Shown: positions 1 through 5,909 of the stretch, piece after piece
Position numbering within the stretch: the stretch's first letter is position 1
Layout of the letters: every line of letters begins with the position of its first letter
Assembly (NCBI GenBank): GCA_015232165.1
Contig: JADGAE010000068.1
Location: 1 to 8,504 of the forward strand
Direction: 5' to 3'
Length of the DNA stretch: 8,504 nucleotides
Source of the DNA: Nitrospirota bacterium
Lineage (GTDB): Bacteria > Nitrospirota > Thermodesulfovibrionia > Thermodesulfovibrionales > Magnetobacteriaceae
Notes under the pieces: model-generated
What the model was told of the DNA's origin: nothing
Seen by the model: the letters and a program-made list of their open reading frames with translations, nothing else
Database searches by the model: none
Made by a program: the position numbers and the translations under genes

Positions 1-79
1 TTTCTTGTATGCAGACAATTTTGATACCCGAAAAAACTCGAATCCGATCAGTATACTCTTCTGCTTATCTTTGGTCGTC

Positions 80-868
80 TTAAGATGAAATCTCTTTGAG
101 TCTGATCTCTACCCTTCTGTTTTGTGCCCTTTGTTCCAGCGTGTCATTTGGGACCAGGGGACGACTATCGGCATTGCCCTTTACATAGAGTCTGGCTGGT
201 TCTATGCCGTGTTTGGTTATAAAGTACCTCAACACACTGGTTGCCCTTGCCGCGGAGAGTTCCCAGTTTGAGGGGTACAGGGTGGTCTTGATCGGCACGT
301 TATCGGTGTGTCCGTCAATCTCGACCATGAAACCGGGATGCCTCTTGATTATTTCGGCTATGCTGTCAAGTACCGGGATTGAGGTGCCAAGTACCTTGGC
401 CGTGCCGGGAGTAAAGCTGACATTTTCCCTCATCGTTACAACGATGTCCTTGTTCATGGCAACAACGCTAACGTCATCCTGAAGGTTAAGCTCCCTTATG
501 AGCGAGGCTATCTCACCGGTTATCGCTACTTCCGTTGTTGTAACGGGCATGTCCTTTTTCAGCGCTACCGTCAGCTCATCTGTTATAGGCGAAGCCACTT
601 CAAGACGGATATCCCTCTGTAGGGCCTCCTGCTTGGTCTCGATCACAACGGCCTTATGCGCCTTGGACTCTTGAGCGGTCACCTTGTTCTTGTTCGTTAT
701 TATAAAGAACATCACAAAACACACCAGCAGTAACGACATGACATCCGTCATAGTAAAGAGCCACAGATTATCCTCCGAAGAGGAACCTGACCTCTCCAAT
801 AGCCGCGCGTAGTACACGTTCATTAAATTTCTTGTGTTATCAGTCTTGTTGTTGCCTTTGCTTTTCAT
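80..868 (-). CDS. motB: Flagellar stator protein MotB (OmpA/MotB family)
   Basis: Peptidoglycan-anchored stator subunit that, with MotA, forms the ion channel driving flagellar rotation in the inner membrane. Seen: a short cytoplasmic N-terminus, then one membrane segment introduced by DNLWLFTMTDVMSLLLVCF (about residues 33-51), matching the MotB pattern W-x(5)-D-x2-(S/T)-L-L; the Asp (about residue 42) fits the ion-binding Asp. The C-terminal OmpA-like domain (about 145-260) contains GHTDNVPI, SNWELSAARA and NRRVEI, typical peptidoglycan-binding signatures. At 262 aa the length is normal. ATG at 868 is preferred: an AAGGA lies about 10 bases upstream. A TTG at 874 in the same frame would add two residues. 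It lies 36 bases after motA and is surely co-transcribed. The ion (H+ or Na+) cannot be told from sequence, and a paralogous non-flagellar stator is possible because no other flagellar gene is in view. Confidence 0.93.
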   Translation of the reverse strand: MKSKGNNKTDNTRNLMNVYYARLLERSGSSSEDNLWLFTMTDVMSLLLVCFVMFFIITNKNKVTAQESKAHKAVVIETKQEALQRDIRLEVASPITDELTVALKKDMPVTTTEVAITGEIASLIRELNLQDDVSVVAMNKDIVVTMRENVSFTPGTAKVLGTSIPVLDSIAEIIKRHPGFMVEIDGHTDNVPIKTTLYPSNWELSAARATSVLRYFITKHGIEPARLYVKGNADSRPLVPNDTLEQRAQNRRVEIRLKEISS

Positions 869-904
869 GGTCAACCAATCCTTTTAAATGTACCAGTGTG
901 TCTC

Positions 905-1711
905 TTAACGTAAGAGACCACTTGCCGGCATTGTCCTTAATTGACCCTTAAACCCAACGGTCTCTTCCACGTCGTTGTATTGACTTAGCTTCTCTTCAAT
1001 CTTTGTGGGGTGTTCCAGGTCGCTTACACACATGGTACCGGTAATAACTAAGGCCATGTGGGCTTCCAACATCAACGCACGCTCCTTGAGTTTTGCGCAT
1101 AGCGGTATTGCTATGAGGTTTGAGGCTATTACGCCATAGAACGTAGACATCAACGCAACGGCCATCATCGGGGCCAGGGTCTCAACCGAATCCAGGCTCT
1201 TAAACATCTTTATAAGGCTCACCACCGTACCGGCAAGACCCAGGGACGGCGTCAGACGCGCCACGGTCTTTAACACATTCTGACTGAAGTTGAGGTTGAC
1301 GAGTTTGTTGTTCATCTCCCTCTCCATGATATCCCTGATTGCGTTGTCGCTGTAGCTGTTTACTACCAGGTTGATACCAAACCGCAGGAAATCATCCTTG
1401 ATCTCGGAGAGCTTGTCCTCAAGGGCACGTAAGCCGTCATTGCGATTAATAAATGCACATTCCTGGATATCCCTTACGATGTAGTCCTTGTCACCCTTGT
1501 CCCTGAACGAGCTGACAACGTCAACCGCCGTGGCCTTGATCCTACGCATCGGAAACCCTATCAGGGCACCCACAAACGTACCACCAATGACGATCACAAA
1601 CGCGTCAACGTTAAGCAGCATCCCTGCCCCCATCCCCTTAAATAGCGACACCAATACCACCGCCAGTACCGAAACCATCAAAACTCCCGTTAATAACCTC
1701 GTTGTCTTCAT
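905..1711 (-). CDS. motA: Flagellar stator protein MotA (MotA/TolQ/ExbB family)
   Basis: Inner-membrane stator subunit that couples ion flow through the MotA-MotB complex to torque on the flagellar rotor. Seen: two N-terminal hydrophobic segments (about residues 5-24 and 33-53), a charged cytoplasmic region (about 55-145), then two more membrane segments. The third carries TPSLGLAGTVVSLIKMF (about 154-170), with the conserved Pro and Gly pattern of MotA/PomA. The fourth carries MAVALMSTFYGVIASN (about 183-198), the family signature. At 268 aa it is close to the usual 250-290. The frame is open up to 1888, but ATG 1711 is chosen because GGAGGT (1718-1723) sits six bases upstream and the family-like sequence begins there; the upstream extension is not MotA-like. 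It is the first gene of a motA-motB operon transcribed away from gspC and probably driven by the sigma-54 element at 1764-1781. Confidence 0.94.
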   Translation of the reverse strand: MKTTRLLTGVLMVSVLAVVLVSLFKGMGAGMLLNVDAFVIVIGGTFVGALIGFPMRRIKATAVDVVSSFRDKGDKDYIVRDIQECAFINRNDGLRALEDKLSEIKDDFLRFGINLVVNSYSDNAIRDIMEREMNNKLVNLNFSQNVLKTVARLTPSLGLAGTVVSLIKMFKSLDSVETLAPMMAVALMSTFYGVIASNLIAIPLCAKLKERALMLEAHMALVITGTMCVSDLEHPTKIEEKLSQYNDVEETVGFKGQLRTMPASGLLR

Positions 1712-1717
1712 CCGTGT

Positions 1718-1723
1718 ACCTCC
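1718..1723 (-). promoter_or_regulatory. Shine-Dalgarno of motA that fixes its start
   Basis: On the minus strand the sequence GGAGGT lies six bases before ATG 1711. This is the clearest ribosome binding site in the window and decides against the longer reading of the motA frame that begins at 1888. Confidence 0.85.
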
Positions 1724-1763
1724 GTAAAAAATTAGTTTAATTTTATTTAGACCGCTTTTCATG

Positions 1764-1781
1764 TTGCAGTTACCGTGCCAG
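1764..1781 (-). promoter_or_regulatory. Candidate sigma-54 (-24/-12) promoter for motAB
   Basis: The minus strand reads CTGGCACGGTAACTGCAA. Against the known RpoN consensus YTGGCACGrNNNTTGCW it has a single mismatch (C for the first T of TTGC). The invariant GG (1779-1778) and GC (1767-1766) are separated by exactly 10 bases, as RpoN requires. The predicted start of transcription is near 1755, giving a leader of about 43 bases with a strong Shine-Dalgarno before motA. This implies an ATP-dependent enhancer-binding activator; a sigma-54/FlrC-type hierarchy is known for flagellar genes in several phyla. The match is seen; function is inferred. Confidence 0.72.
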
Positions 1782-1783
1782 GG

Positions 1784-1793
1784 GGATATATCC
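1784..1793. repeat. Perfect 10-bp palindrome beside the -24 element
   Basis: GGATATATCC is a perfect palindrome two bases upstream of the sigma-54 element as read on the minus strand. It could be a small operator in the divergent control region, but a palindrome this short and AT-rich can arise by chance. Confidence 0.3.
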
Positions 1794-1849
1794 ATAATAT
1801 TACACGGCAAATGCACGGCTGTGACACATTGGAACGCAGTCAGGTGTGT

Positions 1850-1877
1850 GAAATTTTTGCCCGGTATGGGAAAATTC
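1850..1877. promoter_or_regulatory. Imperfect inverted repeat in the divergent region
   Basis: The right arm is GGGAAAATTC (1868-1877). The left arm is its reverse complement GAATTTTCCC interrupted by three extra bases (GAA-A-TTTT-TG-CCC, 1850-1862), with GGTAT between. Its centre lies about 110 bases upstream of the predicted sigma-54 start, the usual distance for an enhancer-binding-protein site. It also ends just before the gspC promoter, so it could instead be an operator for gspC. The three-base interruption makes dyad binding uncertain. Confidence 0.35.
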
Positions 1878-1881
1878 TTCT

Positions 1882-1910
1882 GCCACATAACGGTTCATTT
1901 GTGCTACAAT
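1882..1910 (+). promoter_or_regulatory. Candidate extended -10 promoter for gspC
   Basis: TGCTACAAT (1902-1910) is an extended -10 (TGn followed by TACAAT). The -35 position 17 bases upstream (GCCACA, 1882-1887) matches only the last three consensus bases, which extended -10 promoters tolerate. The predicted start near 1917 leaves a leader of only about 9 bases before ATG 1926, which fits the absence of a Shine-Dalgarno there. Confidence 0.5.
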
Positions 1911-1925
1911 GACAGTACCGACGAT

Positions 1926-2804
1926 ATGCAGAGGATACGAGACATTCTAACCAGAGAGCGGGCTATTTTCCTTGCGGGGGTGATGCTGTTTGCCGCATTG
2001 ATACTGCTCTCCCTGTACGTTGTGCGGGACATCATCTCATTCCGCCTGAGGGATATGACCGTCAAGAGACCCCCGACAGCGGACAAGCCGCTGCAAACAC
2101 CAAAGTCCCTTATGGACTACTCAACGGTGGTCAGCAACAACCCCTTTGGGGTGAAGTCGGAGGGACTATCCCAGCTTACCGGCAGCAAAAAGCCGGCCGA
2201 CGCGGTGGTCACAACAAAGCTCAGGCTCATCGGCACCATTGCCGGAAACAAGGGCACGGGCTATGCGGTGATCGAGGACGAGTACGGTGCCCAGGAGGTG
2301 TTTAAGGCCGGCGACACGGTCTTTAAGACGTCTGCCCTGGATAAGGTACTCCCCGACAGCGTGATCCTTAAGGACGGGACAAGGCTCACCCTGGCAGAGA
2401 TACCCTTGACCACAACAGTTGCGCAGACAGCACCGGTGCCGCCGCCCGTGGCAGCAGCCGACAGCTTCATCAGACCTACCGCGACAAACACCTATGCCCT
2501 CAGTGCCCGGAAGGTGCAGGAGGCCATTGACAACCCCAAGGCACTGATGACAGAGGCACGGCTCCAGCCACGGTACAACAACGGCAAACAGGAGGGATTC
2601 CTACTCCAGGAGATCAAGCAGGGCGGTATTTATGAACAACTGGGACTGAAAAACGGAGACGTCTTGTTGAGCATCAACAAGTACGATATAACGAACCCTG
2701 AGACAGGGCTGCAGGCATTTACCGCCCTCAGAGGGGTCAGCGACTTACAACTGGACATACTGCGGCAGGGGACGAAGGTGACCCTCAACTATCAGATAAA
2801 ATAA
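1926..2804 (+). CDS. gspC: Type II secretion system protein GspC (HR and PDZ domains)
   Basis: Inner-membrane protein that links the type II secretion platform to the secretin and helps recruit substrates. Seen: a short basic N-terminus, one membrane segment (about residues 13-33), a spacer, then the periplasmic HR domain (about 65-160). This holds VVSNNPFG, LRLIGTIAG, AVIEDEYGAQEVFKAGD and DSVILKDG, the classical GspC pattern in which HR binds the N0 domain of GspD. A Pro/Ala-rich linker (165-185) follows, then a C-terminal PDZ domain (about 212-292) with the GspC-type GLKNGDVLLSIN and LDILRQGTKVTLNYQI. At 292 aa the length is normal. The frame is open from 1761, but ATG 1926 places the membrane segment correctly; no Shine-Dalgarno precedes it. 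gspD follows after 32 bases. Genes gspE-M are not next to it, so the rest of the machine must be elsewhere. Confidence 0.9.
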   Translation: MQRIRDILTRERAIFLAGVMLFAALILLSLYVVRDIISFRLRDMTVKRPPTADKPLQTPKSLMDYSTVVSNNPFGVKSEGLSQLTGSKKPADAVVTTKLRLIGTIAGNKGTGYAVIEDEYGAQEVFKAGDTVFKTSALDKVLPDSVILKDGTRLTLAEIPLTTTVAQTAPVPPPVAAADSFIRPTATNTYALSARKVQEAIDNPKALMTEARLQPRYNNGKQEGFLLQEIKQGGIYEQLGLKNGDVLLSINKYDITNPETGLQAFTALRGVSDLQLDILRQGTKVTLNYQIK

Positions 2805-2811
2805 GAAGACA

Positions 2812-2835
2812 GCCCCCTCAGGGGGGCAGGGGGGG
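2812..2835 (+). repeat. G/C hairpin and G-runs at the gspD start
   Basis: GCCCCCTCAGGGGGGC (2812-2827) can fold into a 6-bp all-G:C stem with a four-base loop. An A and a run of seven G (2829-2835) follow, ending one base before the gspD ATG. The G-runs are the only Shine-Dalgarno-like sequence for gspD, and the first one is inside the stem, so folding could hide the ribosome site. It is too close to the start and lacks a T-run, so it is not a normal terminator. Confidence 0.6.
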
Positions 2836-2836
2836 T

Positions 2837-5068
2837 ATGACAAAATTTCCAGTAGTTACCGCGTTAATCCTCACGTGCCTTATGCTGTGCAGTGTGACCC
2901 TGCAGGCGGCGGAGAAGGATAAGAATAAGGAAGATGAGCGGGTGGTGTTCAACTTTGTCGGGGTAGAGCTGCCGGCCATCGCCAAGTTCGTGAGCGAACT
3001 GACAAGCAAGAACCTCATATTTGACGATCAGCTCAAGGGTAAGATCACAATAGTGGCGCCATCGCCCCTCAACAAGGAGGATGCCTTCAGGCTCTTTACG
3101 TCGGTACTGGAGCTAAAGGGCTACACGGTCGTGCCTGCCGGGGCAAACACGTACAAGATCATCCCTTCGGCGGAGGCCAGACACAGGGGGATCGAGCTAT
3201 CGACAATCACCCCCCCCCCTAAGGGAGGGGAAGACACCGCCAACACGCCAAGCCGTATAATAAACGAGAGCCACGTTGCACGTCTCATCCAACTGGAGAA
3301 CCTGTCAAGTGATGAGGCCGTCCTGTTTCTGAGGCCCATTGTCTCAAAGGATGGCTACATAGGCGAGTTCAGCCCGCGCAATATGCTCCTGGTGATTGAT
3401 TCCGGCCCCAACATGGAAAAGATACTCCACATCCTGAAAAAGATAGACCTGCCCTCGACAATGGAAAAACCTGAGATCGTGTTTTTACGCAACGCCGCCG
3501 CCGAACCCCTCGCAAAGACTCTAAACGAGGGACTCCAGAAAAGCGCTGCCAAACCTGCGGGACAACAGCCTCAGGGCAGCGCCAGAAACAACGTCTATGT
3601 CACCGCCGACAAACGGCTTAACGCCCTTGTGATCTTCGGCTCCAGAAACGACAGGGAGCCGATCAAGCAGCTCATAGACATGCTCGATGTCCCCTCACCG
3701 GAGGCACAGGGGAGCATTAACGTGTATTTTCTGGAGAACGCAAATGCGGCAGAGCTTGCAAAGGTGATTGACAACCTCATCAAGCGCGTGCAGCCCGGTC
3801 AGGAGAAGGCCGGAGAAAAGGCGCAGGCCATGCCCTTTGTGGCCTCGGGAGACATCCTCATCACACCCGATGAGGCTACCAACTCGCTGGTAATCATAGC
3901 GTCACGGACCGATTACAGCAACCTGATCGACGTCATAAAGAAGCTGGACAGACGCCGCAGGCAGGTCTTTGTTGAGGCCATGATCATAGAGGTTTCCATC
4001 GACGATCTCGTGGAGATGGGCAGCAAATGGCGCGCGATGGTAAAAGAAAACGGCGAGCCGCGTTTTATCTTTGGTTCGGGGCAGATCAGTACCACGACGA
4101 TGCAGAACATAGTATACGGTCTGAGCGGGTTTGGTATGGGCGGCATGGGCAGCTTTGTCAACGTCCCCTATACGACCTTCAACTCCGACGGCACTACGAC
4201 CTCCTCGACGTTGTCCGTGCCCGGTTATGCAGCGTTGTTTAGCCTTGATGAGTTCAAGGGTGTCGTAAACATCCTCTCAACACCACAGATACTGACCTCC
4301 GACAACAAGGAGGCTGAGATCATGGTGGGCGAAAATGTCCCCTTTATCACCAGGCGCGAGTCAGACCCAACACGCACCCTCTCCGTGATGAACGCCATCG
4401 AACGAAAGGACGTTGGCATATCACTGAAGATCACCCCGCACATCACCGAGGGAGACTACCTCAAGCTCGAGCTCTACCAGGAGATATCCTCCGTAAAGAC
4501 TGAGTCCAACTCCGACATCCTGATTTCGGTGGGTCCCACCACAACCAAGCGTTCCACCAAGACCACCGTCTTTGCCAAGGACAACGAGACGGTCGTTATC
4601 GGCGGCCTGATCCAGGAAAAGGAACAAGAGAGCCTTCAAAAGGTGCCCGTCCTTGGGGACATCCCCATTCTGGGGTGGTTGTTTAAGCAGAAGTCCTCGT
4701 CCACGAAGAAGATAAACCTGATGGTATTTCTAACCCCTCACATCATCCACAACTCGGAGGAGCTAAAAAAAATCACCGAGGAAAAGGGCACGTTCATGAG
4801 AGACAGTGCCAGGCCGTCTGCTCAGAAAGAGGCAAGGCTCCCGGAAAGGTTTGTCGTCAGGTTCAAAGAGTACGTGGACAAGGAACAGGCCGGGCAGTTG
4901 CTTGGCAACTTGGGAGCAACGATTGTCAAGGTGGAGCAGTCCCTGGGCATCTATGTCGTCACCCTCCCTCCCGATAGAGAAGCCGACGCCGTATTAAGCG
5001 AGCTCCAGGGCATGCCCCAGGTGAAGTTCGCCGAGTCTGAACGACTACTGAAACAGTTGCAGCGGTAA
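2837..5068 (+). CDS. gspD: Type II secretion secretin GspD with propeptide-like C-terminal extension
   Basis: Outer-membrane secretin, a multimeric channel through which folded proteins leave the periplasm. Seen: a signal peptide (residues 1 to about 24, cleavage near LQA-A, no lipobox); N0 (about 35-112); a linker with a C10-encoded PPPKGGE (126-132); N1 (about 145-206); N2 (about 212-287); N3 (about 292-373); and the secretin domain (about 374-637). The latter includes the signature VPVLGDIPILGWLF (603-616) and the terminal NLMVFLTPHII (627-637). A charged linker (638-668) then leads to about 75 extra residues (669-743) resembling a subtilase propeptide, with RFVVRFKEYV, LLGNLGATIVKVE, LGIYVVTLP and VKFAESE. 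At 743 aa it is longer than many GspD proteins (about 650-710), mainly because of this tail. ATG 2837 gives a proper signal peptide. It forms an operon with gspC. The secretin identity is certain; the tail assignment is by pattern only. Confidence 0.93.
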   Translation: MTKFPVVTALILTCLMLCSVTLQAAEKDKNKEDERVVFNFVGVELPAIAKFVSELTSKNLIFDDQLKGKITIVAPSPLNKEDAFRLFTSVLELKGYTVVPAGANTYKIIPSAEARHRGIELSTITPPPKGGEDTANTPSRIINESHVARLIQLENLSSDEAVLFLRPIVSKDGYIGEFSPRNMLLVIDSGPNMEKILHILKKIDLPSTMEKPEIVFLRNAAAEPLAKTLNEGLQKSAAKPAGQQPQGSARNNVYVTADKRLNALVIFGSRNDREPIKQLIDMLDVPSPEAQGSINVYFLENANAAELAKVIDNLIKRVQPGQEKAGEKAQAMPFVASGDILITPDEATNSLVIIASRTDYSNLIDVIKKLDRRRRQVFVEAMIIEVSIDDLVEMGSKWRAMVKENGEPRFIFGSGQISTTTMQNIVYGLSGFGMGGMGSFVNVPYTTFNSDGTTTSSTLSVPGYAALFSLDEFKGVVNILSTPQILTSDNKEAEIMVGENVPFITRRESDPTRTLSVMNAIERKDVGISLKITPHITEGDYLKLELYQEISSVKTESNSDILISVGPTTTKRSTKTTVFAKDNETVVIGGLIQEKEQESLQKVPVLGDIPILGWLFKQKSSSTKKINLMVFLTPHIIHNSEELKKITEEKGTFMRDSARPSAQKEARLPERFVVRFKEYVDKEQAGQLLGNLGATIVKVEQSLGIYVVTLPPDREADAVLSELQGMPQVKFAESERLLKQLQR
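3208..3231 (+). repeat. C10 homopolymer and G-rich half-palindrome inside gspD
   Basis: Ten consecutive C (3210-3219) are followed by TAAGGGAGGGG, which can pair imperfectly back on the C-run. The element lies in frame in the linker between N0 and N1 and encodes TPPPKGGE, residues unlike the surrounding linker. It resembles a small palindromic repeat of the form CCCCTCCCTTAAGGGAGGGG that has lost its exact left arm. A run of ten identical bases in a coding region is prone to slippage; a change of one base would shift the frame at about residue 128 and destroy the secretin. Confidence 0.6.
4841..5065 (+). other. Subtilase propeptide-like (inhibitor I9/fervidolysin-prodomain type) domain at GspD C-terminus
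   Basis: Residues 669-743 of GspD follow the order seen in subtilase (S8) prodomains. First is a strand (F)VVRFKE with an acidic/helix-start stretch DKEQAGQLLGNLGA, then a strand ATIVKVE, the L-G-(I/V)-Y-V-V-x-L-P strand, a helix DAVLSELQ, and the closing P-x-V-x-(Y/F)-A-E motif seen here as PQVKFAES. No protease catalytic domain follows; the protein ends shortly after. The usual GspD C-terminus is instead a short S-domain that binds a pilotin. Resemblance is seen by eye; the role (cis chaperone-like fold, protease inhibitor, or docking module) is unknown. Confidence 0.6.
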
Positions 5069-5110
5069 AAAGATATGAATAGGTTAAGAGAAATAAGGGT
5101 TGAACTATTG

Positions 5111-5139
5111 TTGATTTAGCTCTGGTGATGTTGTACAAT
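5111..5139 (+). promoter_or_regulatory. Sigma-70-type promoter of the methyltransferase/UbiA operon
   Basis: TTGATT (5111-5116) and TACAAT (5134-5139) are separated by exactly 17 bases, a good sigma-70 arrangement with one and two departures from... consensus in the -10 and -35 respectively. It sits in an AT-rich gap after gspD. The predicted start near 5146 leaves about five bases before ATG 5151, so the transcript would be nearly leaderless. It separates the gspCD unit from the downstream operon. Confidence 0.62.
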
Positions 5140-5150
5140 ATCATGTGAGT

Positions 5151-5909
5151 ATGTCGACGTTGTTTAAGGTACCAACTAGTGATCAGACTGCCAAGTTCTA
5201 TGACGACCTGATAGCCGGACGCATAAGGCGTGGTTTATGGGGTGCACAGGCGCGCTTTGACGGTACGCTAATCAGTGCCAAGGGGTCTGTCAAGAGGCAC
5301 TTTACCTCCAACGTTGCACAATACATCAACTCAACAGACACGGTGCTGGATGTCGGATGTGGCAGTGGCGGCTTCCTGCCAATACTTGCCGACCTGTGTG
5401 CAAAACTGGTGGGGATAGACATCACTCCGTCGTTTGTCGAAAAGAGCAGAGAGCTGATAGAGAGACTGGGTCTTGCCAACACGGATATACTCCGGGAGAG
5501 CTGTGACCACCTGCCCTTTGACGATAGCAGTTTTGACGTGGTTGTCATGCTTGACGTGATCCACCACATGGAAGACGTCCGGGGCTCCTTAAAGGAGGTG
5601 TACCGTGTCCTTAGACCCGGTGGCTACGTCATAGTATTTGAACCAAACAAGCTCAACCCCCTTGTCTACATCATGTGTATGCTTGACCCCAATGAGAGGG
5701 GACTTCTATCGCTAGGGACAAAGGGGATTTACAGACGGTTGTTTGCACCTTGGTTCACCGTGGAAAGGATTGACTATAACGGTATGCTCATTGGCCCGAA
5801 ACAGAGACTATCACTGGCAATATCAGACCTCATCAACCACAAACGCACCGTACAACTGCTTGGATGGCTAAATGCGCGGATGTTCATCGTACTAAAAAAA
5901 CCGCTGTGA
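5151..5909 (+). CDS. Class I SAM-dependent methyltransferase (Methyltransf_11 type), substrate unknown
   Basis: Soluble methyltransferase expected to transfer a methyl group from S-adenosylmethionine. Seen: motif I VLDVGCGSGGFLPILA (about residues 65-80), the acidic end of strand 2 in VGIDITP (Asp near 90), and motif II/III LPFDDSSFDVVVMLDVIHHM (about 121-140), then VYRVLRPGGYVIVFEP (motif post-III, about 150-165). The C-terminal third is more hydrophobic (NPLVYIMCML, then an amphipathic stretch) and may contact membrane or a lipid-linked substrate. At 252 aa it is typical. ATG 5151 is chosen; a GTG at 5145 in frame would add two residues. Neither has a clear Shine-Dalgarno, matching a near-leaderless transcript from the promoter just upstream. 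It is first in an operon of three methyltransferases and a UbiA protein, so a sugar, quinone-like or polyprenyl-linked acceptor is plausible but not shown. Confidence 0.87.
   Translation: MSTLFKVPTSDQTAKFYDDLIAGRIRRGLWGAQARFDGTLISAKGSVKRHFTSNVAQYINSTDTVLDVGCGSGGFLPILADLCAKLVGIDITPSFVEKSRELIERLGLANTDILRESCDHLPFDDSSFDVVVMLDVIHHMEDVRGSLKEVYRVLRPGGYVIVFEPNKLNPLVYIMCMLDPNERGLLSLGTKGIYRRLFAPWFTVERIDYNGMLIGPKQRLSLAISDLINHKRTVQLLGWLNARMFIVLKKPL

Noticed and set aside
1..79. Possible terminator after motB
   Set aside because: On the minus strand a run of six T follows only a three-base-pair stem (TCG-GATT-CGA); too weak to call, and no coding signal is visible in this stretch.
1735..1768. Sigma-70-like boxes (CTGCAA, 18 bases, TAAAAT) upstream of motA on the minus strand
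   Set aside because: The -35 matches only three of six bases, and the same bases are better explained by the sigma-54 -12 element.
1712..1888. N-terminal extension of the motA frame up to an ATG at 1888
   Set aside because: The extra 59 residues are not MotA-like, and they would run across the sigma-54 element; ATG 1711 has a perfect Shine-Dalgarno six bases away.
1761..1925. N-terminal extension of the gspC frame
   Set aside because: The extra residues are cysteine- and histidine-rich with no GspC similarity, and they lie upstream of the predicted promoter; the membrane segment is correctly placed from ATG 1926.
2873..2893. Cysteines in the GspD signal peptide as a lipoprotein signal
   Set aside because: The residues before Cys 14 and Cys 18 do not fit the lipobox pattern; a normal signal peptidase I site (LQA-A) is present.
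5198..5569. Minus-strand open frame of 123 codons opposite the first methyltransferase
   Set aside because: Low-complexity Ser/Arg-rich translation opposite a convincing gene; no start signal.
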